Below, in pieces: positions 13,343 to 26,523 of a DNA stretch of 64,000 nucleotides. The notes under the pieces are model-generated. The model saw only the letters and a list, made by a program, of their open reading frames with translations. It did not search any database and was not told where the DNA came from. A program made the translations under genes and the position numbers. How positions within the stretch are numbered: position 1 is the stretch's first letter; each line of letters starts with the position of its first letter. Source of the stretch: Dicaeum eximium (taxonomy: Eukaryota > Chordata > Aves > Passeriformes > Dicaeidae); the NCBI GenBank assembly GCA_013396995.1, contig VWZP01007456.1, positions 686,431 to 750,430 of the forward strand. The letters are read 5' to 3'.

Positions 13343-13357
13343 TTTTTTTTTTTTTTT
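13343..13357. repeat. Poly(T) run
   Basis: Fifteen consecutive T residues. No retrocopy or target duplication was recognised around them. Confidence 0.9.
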
Positions 13358-15895
13358 AATTTCTTTCAAAGAGGTAAATACATAGAACTCAAAGCCACAT
13401 TCTCCTTCATGGTGCACTTGTTACTACAAACAATACTTGTAAAGCGGTCTCTGTTGACAGTGACAGGCCTGAATAAACACTCAGCTGGCACACAGATTTC
13501 CATTAGCACTTTACATGCCTTGTCATGCTTCTCCAGCCATCATTTGTCACCATCCTTTGCACAAGATCAGCAAACACTATTCTCTCACAAACTTTCCCCC
13601 ATTACTTTCTTAGGAAGAGAGGAAGAAAAAGTAGAAAAAGGGTGAGGGGTTAGAAGGGCAGCATAATCACTCCTTCAGCAGAGCACTCAAGCTTTGCATG
13701 GAAGGGCAGCTTCAAGCCTCCTCTCCACAGACCAAGAGCAGTGCCCTGCTGCTCAGCAGTGTCTGAGGCAGCTCTCCTGGCACAGGGCTCTGCTCCTTGA
13801 CAGCCCAATGGAGCCAGAGGCACAGAGGGAAGCACAGCCAGGCTCGGGGCTTGGTGCAGGGGTACTTAACTGGCCACAGCGTCTTGGTGCTACCAGCAGA
13901 TCTGTAAGCCAAGCAATTGTCAGAAATCATCTGTTTTCAGCTTTTGCTGACCTTAAAGACATACAGAAGTTTCTTTGCTCATGCTGGGCTACTGAGTGCT
14001 CAGACATATTCCTCACAGAGACAGGGTGATTCGGAGGCTGAGCACGTCAGGCTACTTCAGGTACACACAAACGAGTACACACAAACACAAAAAACCCCAC
14101 AAAATATATAAGGACTTTGACATAAAACCCACATCTAAAGAAAAGCAGTCCACTCAGGGGCATGTTCATAAATGTACTGCAGAGACTTACCCTCACACAA
14201 AGTAAACCTGGAGCTCCAGCTGTGGGCTCGTGATCAACATCTGGTGAAGAGTCAAGAGGACACTTTGGCATTGCTCCCCCCTAGCAGAAACACAACCCTC
14301 AACTCAGCCTGCTTCCAGTTTAGAAGCAGTGACATTTGGTGAGTCAAAGTGACCTCAGCTTCATTGAAACTCCCTGACTGCTATTAAACAGCCAGCAGGG
14401 ATTTAAGGGACTAGCAGGAACCAGATGGAAAAGCACCGGGTCTGGGGACAGTGAAGCTACAAACCCAAAGGTCATTAGTGCTCAGTAGGGACTGCCTGAG
14501 CCACATGAATGCTAGTCCAGCTCTCAGGCTAAATAGTGGCTGCAGAGCTCAGCAGCTTTGGGAGAAACCCCCTTTCCTTTCCTTCCCTTCCCATCTTGCC
14601 GTAGGCCCCAGCCCTCCCCTGGCTGCATCTGCTGCGATGGGCGTTTCACCACTAAAAGCACCTGGAAGTCAGGCTGGGCGTGTTTGTTTTTATGAGGTGG
14701 GGCAAGGGGTTCGGCAGCAAAACAGAGATGGAAAAGCAGATGACAAGCTGGTTTTGTGCCTCCCTGGAGTGAGAGCTGCCACCTCCCTGCAAAGCCCAGG
14801 CAGCTGCACACCTCCAGGTCCCAACCCCTCTGAGCTAGCCACAAGGCATCCATCAGGGCCACGGAGAGGGCAGAGAAGCAGTGGTCTCCCCAGCAGTATG
14901 GCTTTTTAGAAAGGACAGGAAAATAAGACAGTTCAGTTTCTTTTGCTGCTTTCTTCACGGTTAGGGGAGTAGGGCAGATTCAGACATGCTCCAGAGGAAC
15001 ATTGTTCAAGTGAACCACACTTGCTCCCTCTGCTAAACTTCTATTAAACAGGTAAGGCTGAATGCCAGATACTGAAGGGATGGATTTCACACTCAGCTGC
15101 CCCAAGCAATGGGGGAACAAGCCCAGGGCCTCCCAATGGCTACTGTCACCCTGTCATTACTGCCAGCTCCCAGTGTCCACGCAGGCCAGCACAGGGGTAC
15201 CACAGTTGGATTTTTCCATACAGTCCACACTCTTTCCCCAGGATGTCACCTGACTACACGAGTGGCTGTTCAAACAGCATTGAAACCCCCAATTTAGGGA
15301 CAGGGACTTTCCTGCTGCCTTTTCTCCTCTACCACTAATAATCCTCTCTGCCAAAGCATGCATACAAATGTGTGGAAATGGTGGAAACAGCTGGGGCACT
15401 GCAAAGAGCTTGAGCTAGGCAGCCTAGCCCTCAAGGACAAACTGACCCTGGCAAGGGAGTGCTAGGAAATCCCAAGATGAGTCTGTGAAAGTAGCCTTCA
15501 AGCAGGATTTGGTGCCCAGCCTGTTCATCCTTAGATGTTATTGCTCCTTTGAGCAGGATGAGTATCAACACAGGGGGTGGGGGACCTTTGTCATGCAGCA
15601 GGAATGTTAACATCCTCCAGACTTAAACGGCGCCATCTGAAGAGCAGTTCATGTTCTGAACTTAATTTTTCATGTGTACATCATGAGGTCCTAATAAAAA
15701 TGTTGAAAACCGTCTTTGTTGTCATCTAGTCCCTACAGGACTAACTTCTCCTTTGGCATTTCTCATTGTTGTCATCTGCAGACAACAAGATTGTTGTTAA
15801 AGTTATGCTACCAGCTTTACGAAATGAAAAGGATTGTTCTTAAAAAGCGAGGAGGGGAAAAAAGAGATTAAACAAAACAAAACCAGAAAGAAGAT

Positions 15896-15921
15896 GGGGA
15901 GGGGGAAGGGGGAAGTGGGGG
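15896..15921 (+). other. Canonical G-quadruplex motif
   Basis: Four G-tracts of 4-5 residues (15896-15899, 15901-15905, 15908-15912, 15917-15921) are separated by loops of 1, 2 and 4 bases. This meets the usual G3+N1-7 rule with short loops, which favours a stable parallel quadruplex. It sits in otherwise AT-rich sequence about 250 bp from paired SOX-like sites. Quadruplex formation is inferred from sequence only. Confidence 0.75.
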
Positions 15922-16154
15922 AAGAGAAATGTGCCAGGAAGCAATATAAGAAAAGCAAGGATTTTTGATGTTTTCTTTTCCCGCCTCCTTCATTCTTGGC
16001 TGAATTATAGGGTGTAGCACAGTATTTTCAGAGCATCTTTTACATACTTTATTTAGTTCAGTGATTCACATTTCCCGAGCAAGGTTAACCAAGGGGAGCC
16101 GTGTTTCTCCCTTTGCCCCTAAATGTTCCCCAAATTTCAAATAAATTGTATCAC

Positions 16155-16224
16155 ATTGTTAAAAACAATTGTCAGAAAGGAACTTTTCCTGATCTCCTCC
16201 AATGGCATTGTTTTCCCTAACAAT
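16155..16224. promoter_or_regulatory. Two inverted pairs of SOX-like motifs
   Basis: ATTGTT (16155-16160) and AACAAT (16164-16169) form an inverted pair with a 3-bp spacer. A second inverted pair, ATTGTT (16207-16212) and AACAAT (16219-16224), has a 6-bp spacer and follows 37 bp later. AACAAT is the core bound by SOX HMG-box proteins, and SOX dimers can use inverted sites. Whether the sites are bound, and by which SOX protein, is unknown. Confidence 0.25.
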
Positions 16225-17650
16225 ATGCAGGACGGTTCATTACTTATTCACTTTAGAGAGTAATTTAAAAATTCTTTACACAACCTTGAGCCTCAGACTT
16301 TGATAAGACATAGGTACATGGTTAAGATTGAGAACGTCATGGTCACTGTTCTCCTAAGCCTGTCATTTTCTTCCAAACACGCATGTCTAGTCTGAAAAAG
16401 CAAAAGGTTACATATGTGAGTCAGCTGACTTTCTTCCCTGGACAGAGTTGAGCACTCCCTGGGAAAAGCTGGAACTGAAATCAGATGCCCAGAGGAGACA
16501 TCAGAGCTTGTCTGGGACTTCTAGGCCTACACTGGCAGCACCTGAACCTCCAGGCTCCAGGAATTCCCCTGAGCAGCACAGGCTGCAAGCTGGCAGTGCT
16601 TGCCTCTCTATGATCACCGAGACCACAAAAGTGCCAGAGTGATGACCCCTGATCAGATGGCAGGATTTGGTTCCTCTGTTCCCTATGCAATACCTGTAAA
16701 GCACTTGCAGCTCGACTCCCAGCCCATGACCCCTGCAGCTGGGAGAATATCTCCAAGAACTCATGCAAAGTTGTATGAGAGGCTTGCAGACACTCACTTC
16801 ATTAGCTCTGTCCCATCTGTGCATGGCTTCTCATCCTTTCTGGCCATGCCCTAGAGGGAACAGCAGCAGCCACCTCGGCTCCAGGAGAGTGAACGCATGT
16901 ACAGTGGCTGGGGGGGTGCCAGATACTCAGTTAAAGCAACAAGGAGTTAAGTGCATAAAGCATGACAGGCAAAGCAGCCCTGCCAATAAGAGAAAAGGTT
17001 TGAAAAGCCTCGTGTCCATCAAGGAATATCTGAATTATATATTAAAAAAAAAGTCGGCATAGGAAAATTTTACCCTTTCCTGCTTCCTTTTCTCTGGCTC
17101 AAAGAAGCTTCTACTGTCCCCACAAGAAACAACTATGAGGTCAGATTTCTTTGAAAGGAACAGAGAGGAGAGCCTCTGGTTTCTTTCCAAAAAGCAATTT
17201 ATTTTAGCATCACAAAAGGTCAGGAAGCATAAATTGCAATGGATACTCTTCCCACGTGGCCAAGCATATTTCCAAGCAGAACCGTGACGTTATAAGGAAA
17301 CAAAGTAAATATAAGGAGGCCAAAGAAAACCCCAACCTGAAAACATTTCTGACTGTAGAATGATATCACTCTCACATTTAAATGTGGGGGCTGAAGCTGG
17401 GGTCAGAAGTGGTAGATGGGACTTAGATAAGCATGGAGGATCAATTTTGGAGGATAGTTACACATCAGAAGAAACATCCCAGCAGTGAATGAAACTCCAC
17501 CAGCTTGGCTTAGTCTTGATTTTCTATCACAATCCTTTATGCAACAATGGGAAATGTGTATCAGACAGAAGATTCATAACTCTGCTGGAAGATGTTGAAT
17601 GCACACAGCAATAAAAGCAATCTGTTATCTACAGTAAATGAGGTTTGTTT

Positions 17651-17690
17651 AGGTCCTTCAGCCCAACCTCCATGCTCCTAACAGCAGCAT
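17651..17690 (-). mobile_element. Possible ancient CR1 3'-end scrap
   Basis: The sequence AGGTCCTTCAGCCCAACCTC and the following CTAACAGCAGCA resemble the antisense 3' end of old amniote CR1 copies (GGTCCATCTAGCCCAGT...CTGACAGTGGCC). Only about 40 bp are alignable by eye and the match is imperfect. Confidence 0.3.
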
Positions 17691-18884
17691 GTTTTACTGT
17701 TTGGATGCTTTTATTCCCACATGGCTCCCTTCTAGTTACATGTAGCTCCAGTTCAGCAAGTGATGGAGAAAAAAGCAAAGGATTACCTGGGGAATGCTGC
17801 TTAGCTTTAAACCAAGACTAACATACTTACTTTTGTGGGGTTAATCCACTAGGTATTTAGTGGATATGTTCTTCAGCCAAGAAAAGTTAATGAGATACAG
17901 ATCCTACAAGGGGAAAAAACTACTGGATAGATTTATATTATTGCTTATTGATAACCCTAGTGCTAAGGAAGCCTAAGAAGAAGTGGAAAATATATGGCTG
18001 TGTCTGCAGAGGGCCCTGTCTATTTACTTGTGCTTAACATTGGGCTGGATTTTCACTTGAGGCAGCACAGGCTCTCAGGAGCCCTGCCTGAACATTTGTG
18101 GAGGATATCTACTGCCTGCCTGAAATGATCTGTGGCCAAGGAGGCCAGAGCCCTCTGCTCCAAGCACCAGGAAATGGAAACAGACTTTCTGGTTTGTGCT
18201 CACACAGCACCCAGCCTGGGGCATCACAGACTGTCACCTTTCCATCCTACTGCCGTACCAAAGCAATAACAACTGTCTTGCTGAATTTCCAGGTAATAGA
18301 GACAAACTTTTCTCTAACTGCCATGGCCACTGACAGTTTATGTTAATCAAAGTGATACCAGCATAAAGTGCTGGGCTGCCAGACTAGAAAGCATTTTACC
18401 CTCAACTGTTTCTGATATGTTTGTGTGCACAGTTCAGTTTACCATTAGGAAGGGCAAATAATGACCCGTCACTAATTTAAGGCTGGGTCCCTTAAGTAAT
18501 AAATTGAAAGTCAATGTTTAAACAAAGAGACACAACTACAAATCCAGCGTGACACTCTCCAGAAAAAGGGTCATTAGGCAGCAGAGGCCAGACAAACTTC
18601 ATCTGCCCCCTAGGAGTTTTCTGCTGTACTTGAATGACCACCAAAGATACCATTCATCTTTACTGATCCCTGTTCCTAACCATACAAGAGTCTGAGGAAG
18701 TCAAGCCAGTTACTGGATGTAGGTGTGTGATGGGTTCTACATGCCTTTTTTCCTTTGCAAACCATCACTCAGATGTGCAGTCTGGCACTGAGCAGCCCAC
18801 CAAGCAACCTGCCATGCAACAAAGGATGCATTTTGCACAGCAAGGCCCAGTGAAAGGCAAAGACTGTGGCTCTGTCACCATCTG

Positions 18885-18915
18885 AGGGATGGGAAGGGAC
18901 CTAAAGTACACCCGT
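18885..18915 (-). mobile_element. Possible CR1 3'-end scrap
   Basis: GGGATGGGAAGGGACCTAAAG is close to the antisense CR1 3'-end phrase TTGGAAGGGACCTTAAAG. The similarity stops after about 30 bp, so this could be a small decayed insertion or chance. Confidence 0.35.
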
Positions 18916-19484
18916 GGAGCCCTTCCAGTGCTGATTCACAGAAATGAGCGTGGCCTGTGGCATCACAGACCATCACCAGTTCTTCCACCATCGATTGGGA
19001 ATGTGAAATACTGCTGAAGGATTCATAAAACCTTCTCCCTACCTCTCCCCTCCATAATCTTGGGGCAGAATGGTAAAAAATTGAATAGGATTTTCATCGG
19101 GTAAGATGATGCAGCCATGTAGCTGTTCCTACTGATTTGAAGATAAACTGTCTGTATCAGAGCTGCTAGGTGCTTGGATACACATATAATCTTCCAGTTT
19201 AAAAGACTATTTACTATTTTTTCCACCCCTTTAAGCTTTCTGTCAACACTGATAACTCCCATATAGGATATGAAAACATTAAAAGTGGTTCCACTTGACA
19301 GTAATAAAATTTAAGAACTTTTTAAGAACTTGTAAAACCTAAACAACTCTTTCATTACACTCTTCCAGCAAAAGCCAGTAATGTTTCCTGAGAGACAAGA
19401 AAGAACAGTTGCACCCTATGGAAAAAGGCATTTGAAAGACAGACTTACTTCCCCTAAAGAGCATTCAAAAGCACACAATGGTCG

Positions 19485-19487
<3 letters not shown>

Positions 19488-19518
<31 letters not shown>
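19488..19518. repeat. Poly(A) run, 31 bp
   Basis: Thirty-one uninterrupted A residues. There is no AATAAA signal just upstream and no recognisable parent transcript, so I regard it as a simple repeat and not the tail of a retrocopy. Avian CR1 elements do not end in poly(A). Confidence 0.93.
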
Positions 19519-19519
<1 letters not shown>

Positions 19520-22500
19520 AGGGAAAGAAAACCTCAATAATATTTATTCTTCTAGGGTTGTGGTTCTGCTTCAAAAATGCAGAAGAGGATGGGAATTCAC
19601 TGAGTGTCAGCATAATATAGTCAAAGTGATGGAATAAGTGCCTGGTACATAACCAAAATTCTTATTTTAGGATATGTCCAGATGCTTCTTGCTGTCCTTA
19701 TGTATAGTTCTTAGAGCTTTCCCTTTTCTTCTGTGTACTTAGAGTAGGAACCTACACAGTCAGCTGCCTGGGTGAATGAAAAATAACTCTTCATTCCAGA
19801 GCACACAGCTGCATGCAAATATTCCCATTAAAATCCCAGTCTCAAATTTAACCTCTCAGCAGTCCTGCAGACCAATATGTTCAGTCTCCTCTAAAGTGTA
19901 AAACCTAATGAGAAAATGCTCCCACAAGCTGTGTCTGACCCTGGAGCAGAGGAGCTCGGTTAACCGCACGAACCTTGAATGTGTAAATGAAGAATCCTCC
20001 CCGCCAGATGCTGCTGCTTCTGACAAACCTCATCCTCAAACAGTGTCGAGCATATGCAGCCCGGTGGGTGAGTGCTGCAGGGGCAGGTGGCCTGGTCGGT
20101 ATTTCACTTGGTTTTTTCCTTTAATTTTTATAAGTTTGGCTTTTTAACTCCTTAGGCACTTTCAGAGCAGTAGCTGTAGAGGCTGAGTGATTTTACAGGT
20201 TAAGTGATGGGACGATTGCACCTACAAGCTGTTCCTTGTTTCTTTTTTTTTTTTTAACCTGCCTCACTTCAGTGCAACTACAAAGATGTTCATGCACAGG
20301 AACAAGTCAGCAAGGGACAAACTTTGTCACCTGACATCCTGATTCAGTGAGGAATTGTAGGACATTATTAATTGCCAGCTTCAGTTTTGGCTATAAAAAA
20401 GCTGAAGTGCCTTCCATAACTCAGTCACACAGCAGTGTAAAAAACATTATGGGAACTCCAATCCAAAAGTAAAAATTAAGGTTTTGATTTTAAAAGCCTA
20501 ACCAGTGATGTGTTTGATGAGAAAATGAGAGCTGCCATGCCTAAATGAGCACATCTGGTCAACTTTATTTTTAACAGGATAAAGACTCTTTTCTCTGAGG
20601 CCAAGATACTGTGTCTTTAATCTTTTTCCATATTTCTTATGCTTATCACATATGAGCTTATCATGAAGATGTCTTTATCACTTCTTCCTTTTGATTAAAC
20701 GCTATGAGTAATGCTAGCCAATATCAATAACAATGCCCTAAAAATAAAATTATCATCAAACCAGAACCTTGCAGGGAACAGTGTTAGCCTCACTAGCCCC
20801 TCATATATAGATCAGACAGTGCATTCAGAGGAAAGGAAAAAAACAAACCCACATGTGAAGAGCAAGTCTCCAACTACATTATGTTTGGAGAGTATCATTC
20901 ATCTTACAGACAGTGAAATCCTGGGTGATCTTTATTTTACATTAATCACACAGTTAAATGGCTCAGGTATTAGGCAGGAAGGTTGGGGGAGGAGAGAGGG
21001 GGAAGAGAGTGAAGGGAGGAAAAGAAAAAGCTGGCTCAAAACTTAATTCTAAACAGAAACCAAATGTTAGTCACTTTGAAGTACAATAAATTTTTTAAAG
21101 ATTTAAGTCAAAAGAAACGGTGAAAGCAATTAGTCTTACTACACATTCTGTGATCCTCAAGCTAAAAATCAGTGCCACACATATGCATATAAACATATAA
21201 ACAGAAATATACATTGGTCAAAAATATGGGCAAGATGTATCATCCACATGAAAGGTGAGACTACAACTAAACAAAAGAAGAGTTCTCATAAAAGGCATTG
21301 ATTGCCAACCAAGTTATTACAGACAATTGGTATGTATATATGGTATGGTAATGATAAGGACATTTAATCATCCTAAAGGAAACTACAATTGTGGGAAATC
21401 ATTTTAATACTACTTAGAAAGATTATAAAATCCCTGTTCCAGATAATTCTACAAAAGACTAGTGTTTTCCCATAAATTATAGCAGATTTCAAGGAAAAAC
21501 AGGTAATGGTAAAAGAATCAAAAACATATGAAAGTTTTCTGATTTAGAATGACATTGCTCATTATAAAGTATGTGGTTTTAATTACCTTCTTCCTAAGAC
21601 CATTAAAGGTACATGTTGAAGGTAGTTTTCCACATATACTGAAAAATCTTGTAAAATTGTGATCAACAGCAGCAATATTATTTGCAAATTGGCTGAATTT
21701 TCATTAAGAGAATAAAATTAGGAAACAGTCCAAAGACAACATTTCTATCCTTCTCTTCCACACTCAACTGCTGAAGAAAAGACAGACTATAATGATACTT
21801 TTAATATAAACATCTCCAGTTCATGTGGACCTTTACACCAAAACCCTGTCTCAGCTACCACAAGGTAAGACTCTGCATTATTCATTTTGCGTGAGAATTT
21901 TCCTTCTAACTTAACCTAATATCTCAGTTTCATACCTTTATAATGCTCCTCCAGCAAGTAACAACCCATAAAATGACTTTTTTCAATATACTGGTTTGTC
22001 AGTTTTTTATGCACATCATAATTAATTTGTGTATGCACATGTTTATATCCTGGAATTCACAGACTGTGGTGTTCTTTTACAGAGATTTTAGGTGAAAAAA
22101 AAGACAAAAAGCATTAATAAAGTTAACCAAATGCTATGAATTATTCTCATTTTGAACATGTTTGAGCAAGATAGAATGAGGCATTTGACCTGCTTTTGAT
22201 CATTCACTTTCACAAAATATTTCAACTAGGCATCTGATCTGCATGCGCTGTTGATTTTTTTTTTGAACAGTGACAAATCAAAACATGTGCAGAGCTAAAG
22301 CACAATCAGTTATGTGGAGATTAATAAAATGTCCTGAGCTGGAATTCCTTCAACACATCTGAATTTAAGCCTTCCGTACATGTGTTTGCTTTGGGTGTAT
22401 TTGAAGTTGGAGTTCATTAATGAATAAAATTGCTGGAAGATCTGCAAGTCTGCTCGGCACCTGCTATTTTTATTTTTTTTGGAATCCAGTAATGCCATTG

Positions 22501-25500
22501 GGATCTGTACATCTAGTCATGTTAATTGAACAGAATCACTGGAAAAACAAAGATAATAGTAAAAAAAAATAAAAATTCCCCTGATTGTTCCTGACTACAA
22601 GCCATGCAGACACCTGATTTGCCTTTTCTTTGGTGGAGTAGTGGTGTTTCAGTTCTGAATCAGCAGCATGGTACCTTCCAGGAAAACAAAAGCTATTTTC
22701 TGTTTTGAGATCTCACATAACTGGGGTATGTGGTCTAAATCCAGATTTTTAAATGCAAATGCTTATTTTCATAAGAATTTCGGATGCCCCCTTACCTGAC
22801 TGAGCAGCTCATTTATCCTGCAAGAGCACTGGTGTCCCAGACCGGTTCCCACACTCTGACAGGTTTCCAGAGCTTTACACTCTACTTTCTAAACCACGTC
22901 TCCTGCCCAAAAATCTCAGCTATAAATTGTAGCCAGGTGGCCCTTAAGGGCAGGGGAGATAATGAAACAAAATGAACACCATGGGATGGAAAATCTCTGA
23001 TATTTCTACAATTAAAGACCTATACTCTGCATCCTGGAAAGGAAAAAGGTGCTTTTTAAAATACTATTGCAACTTCTGTCAAAAAAATCATAATCCTTGT
23101 GTGACTGACAGTGAGATACAATGCAGATTTCTTTTTCCCACCCCTTGATTTATTCCTTAAAATACTTTCTGCCCAACACATATAAAACTGAACAAATAAA
23201 GTTTATGATTTTCTTGCAAGTGTCCATAAGACTATGCATTGGCACCTGCCTAAAGGTTAATTATAAACCTATAGATTTCTGTTTCCTAGTTCGTGTTTTC
23301 TCAGTTAGATGGGCAGCAGAAATGAGACAACAGGAAAATTCCTCTATCCAGAGCACACAACGTGGCTTCTGCTTCAGATCCAACCCAGACCATCCACAGA
23401 GACCCAGGGTTAGCTCAAGGAGTACCCTTGTGCTTTTACAACCCCTCTGCCATGAAATATGGGGCATTCCTCCCTTGGTGAAGAAGAGTAGTTTGATTTA
23501 TGGCCTGTGAAAATATATCCTAGTTAAAGAAGATGTATTTGCAGCTCCAGACAGAAAGGAGCTGTTTGGAACAAGGGGTCAGCTTGTTTCAAGAGAGACA
23601 CATGAAGATCTCACAGATCAGAGGCACCCCCTGCTCCTGAAGAGGTGTCTCTTAGGTGGCTGACAGACTCCCTGGAGGGGTCCCACACTCAGTGGGCAGG
23701 AGATTTCCCTTTCTTCTCAGCTAGGGATTTAGCATTGGGAGGTGGCCTTCATTACTTACAGCTGCAGGATTGCTGCTCTCCAGGTACCTCAGGGTGCTTA
23801 CCAGAAACAGAAGATGCATCATGCTCTCAGCAGGTGCGTTTCACCTCCCCTGTGAATGTGGCTGTTTGGGGGTCTGTCACTCAGGTGCTCCATGCCCCAC
23901 CTGGGCTCCCTGCTGGGGTGGGCAGTGCCTGCTGCACAGCCCAATTTCTGGCATGAGGAAGAGAGGGGCTTGGGCATCTGAAGGGAACCTAGCGAGTGAC
24001 CCTTTGTGAATGAATGAAATTAAGAGCAAACAGCTACCAACACCCAGAGGTAGATCCTTAGGACTTGGATATTCCCCTCTGATGGGGGAAAGTGACAGTG
24101 AGAACCTCCCTAACTTAAACCAAAAATAACCCAAATCCATCATGTAACCCCCATCTCTGTATGAATCTTGGCCAACCCTCCATGATCTGCTGTAGTAACC
24201 TTGCATGGATTTTTTACCCTTTCTGTGCCCCAGTTCTCCCTTCTGCTAAACCAGGGCAAAACTACTGGCTTACCAATTGCCACAGGAAAGCAGTATCCTA
24301 GGGAAATATCAAGATAGACTTAACTAGGCTTATAAACTATTTTGATATTCCCAGATGAAAGTTCCCTGCAAGTATAAAGTTTTATTATTATTTCAGCTGC
24401 TCCCTTCCATAGCATAATTTCCAAAAAAAAGACTTTATAAAAGCCTCAGATTAAGCATAATACTTTTCTTGTTAATGACTAGCAAAACATCATACTTGTA
24501 ACATATGGGACACAAGTGCTTGATTTCTGTTTAGGGCACCAGCATTTAAGAGCTAAAGCAAGTTTCACTCCACGTCTTACAGAAATCTGACGTAATTTTC
24601 TCTTGGAAAATATGTGTTGGGGACTGTCCGGCCGTGCTTCTTTGCAACTTACACAATTTCAAATATAATTTATACAGAGACTAACCTAAGGTCAATTATT
24701 ATTACCATCTTGAAGAAGTGATTGTAAACTGGGAATAACTTTTGCTTTAATCATTTCTTTTGCTCTACTAAGCAAAATAGAAATAGTTTGTAGTGAAAAA
24801 TGTGTCTTCCAGTATAAGCATTCAATGTCAAAAGAAATCATAAGTTTAAAAACAATAGCTTTCAGCTGTTGCTCAGTTAGCAGTCAGTGTTTCTTCTCTT
24901 TTGGAAAGCGGATACTCCCTCTTCAGGGGAATTTAAATGAACAAAGTAAGAATGGGAGAGTACCAGGGACTTAATGGGACTGCACTCTTTCTCGTGATTC
25001 TCTCTGTAGGAGATGTTTAATATCATGTTCACTACTCACATCTGCCACATGTGGGTTGTGCCTGAAGTGGCCAGAGTTAATCTCTGCTGGAACACACCAT
25101 GGGGAAGTTTGGTGAAAGGCCTTGATTATGTGTGTACAGAATGGACTTCTTCCAACACCATAGCTCAAATGCAAGGTAAACCAAGAAGGGTCAACCAGTC
25201 TTTAACAGAAAGCAGGAGGAGAAAGTTCAGGACAAGTTTTGCCATTCTGCCTGGAGAATATCCATGAGCCACAGTTAGAAACAAAAGATTTCCGCAAGAA
25301 TTTGCTGGTACTTTTCAAAATCACATCAGATAGAAAATCCAGAACTACAGAAACACCAGGGTCAATCCTCAAATTCAATATGCCCATAACTGCATGGATC
25401 AAAGAAAATTAGTTTACAGATAGTGGAGCAAGTTTTCCTACATATATCCATAACACATAATGTGCAAGCACCTGAAAGGAACCAAAAAAGGGAAAGTTGC

Positions 25501-26177
25501 CATACCATTTTCTGTTTTGGTCAGGGGAATACAATTGCCAACACAAAGGCCTTCCTCTGCTTTGAAATAGAGGAGGCATATAGTGTGATGACCCTTCATC
25601 ACCTCCTCTACTTGGCAACACTATTGCTTTCCCACAGTTTGATAAAGCCATTTAAGGCCAAATTCTAATCCCAGTCACACTCAGTTCACACTGTTGCCTC
25701 CCTCAGCCCACAAGGCTGGAAAGAAGATATGCAGTGTACTCAGCTGGGACTGAGGACAGCTCATTGGATACCCAGTGCAGCACCCATGCAGGGTTAGTTA
25801 GAATCTGGACTTAAGACTGAAAAACATGCAAAATTCCTCCAGTCCCTGCTGCTGCTGCCACCACATTTTGGGTCACAATGACACCCATTTGAAAGCCTTG
25901 CTGCAAGAAGCTGCAGCTTTGTTAGGCAGCTTTGTGATGCAGCAACTCATCAGCAAGCAGACTGCTCCAAATTACCATGCAGACGTTTTGCATACTGAAA
26001 GCACCCACTGTCTGACCCTTCTAAATGGGTCAAAAGCTCAGAAATGGACTTCTGAAAACCAGCCATCTTCTACACAGGAAGTTTCTCAGCTTTGACTGCA
26101 GATGTTATGGTTTAGGAATCATACTGCCCAATTCACCCCCATGCAGACTCTCCCAAATTAGATGTTGCTCTCTTGCT

Positions 26178-26203
26178 CCCCCTTCCCTTCCCTTCCCTTC
26201 CCT
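26178..26203 (-). repeat. (CCCTT)n microsatellite; G-quadruplex motif on minus strand
   Basis: Five C-tracts of at least three residues are spaced by TT. The minus strand therefore reads GGGAAGGG repeated with 2-base loops, which meets the canonical quadruplex rule. It is also a perfect polypurine/polypyrimidine tract. Confidence 0.85.
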
Positions 26204-26500
26204 CTGCAGCAGGATGGAATTGGAGGCACGAAAGGTAATCACATTTTAAATTGCAGCCATCATATTTTAAATTTCAAATACAAGTAACCATGTTGACAAG
26301 AGAACATTCCAGACTACTTTCCATACTGAATGTTTTTTCATAGCCTGGATCAACCCAAAAGCAGTATGTGAGCTCACTGGGTTTGAGTCATATTATTGAA
26401 GGCATTAAGCAAGGTGATCCATTTCCAGCCAAGAAGTTAAGATATGTCTCACTAATATCCCAATTTGTACATAAATCTCACTGCACTAAGTGTCCGGATT

Positions 26501-26523
26501 AAAAAAAAATAAATAAATAAAAA
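26501..26523. repeat. A-rich (AAAT)n repeat
   Basis: A run of nine A residues leads into three AAAT units and a short A-run. It is a simple repeat. Confidence 0.85.

Larger units (their letters stand above)
9191..15890. other. Non-coding unique DNA, no gene recognised
   Basis: Mixed AT-rich and moderately GC-rich sequence. The GC-richer parts (11.0-11.2, 13.7-13.9 and 14.5-14.9 kb) carry stop-poor frames of up to 152 codons on both strands at once, without domains, and are judged to be chance frames. A poly(T) run lies at 13343-13357. A homeobox-motif-rich stretch near 10.4 kb is listed separately. Confidence 0.55.

Noticed and set aside
14451..14958. 152-codon plus and 144-codon minus frames over the same bases
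   Set aside because: Opposing frames in a GC-richer, stop-poor segment, with no domain, splice signals or conservation evidence.
15766..15788. 8-bp hairpin TTGTTGTC/GACAACAA with a nearby direct repeat
   Set aside because: Short arms in low-complexity sequence; expected by chance in a window of this size.
19381..19518. Possible retrocopy tail (31-bp poly(A))
   Set aside because: No poly(A) signal, parent transcript or target duplication was seen; bird LINEs rarely make poly(A)-tailed retrocopies.
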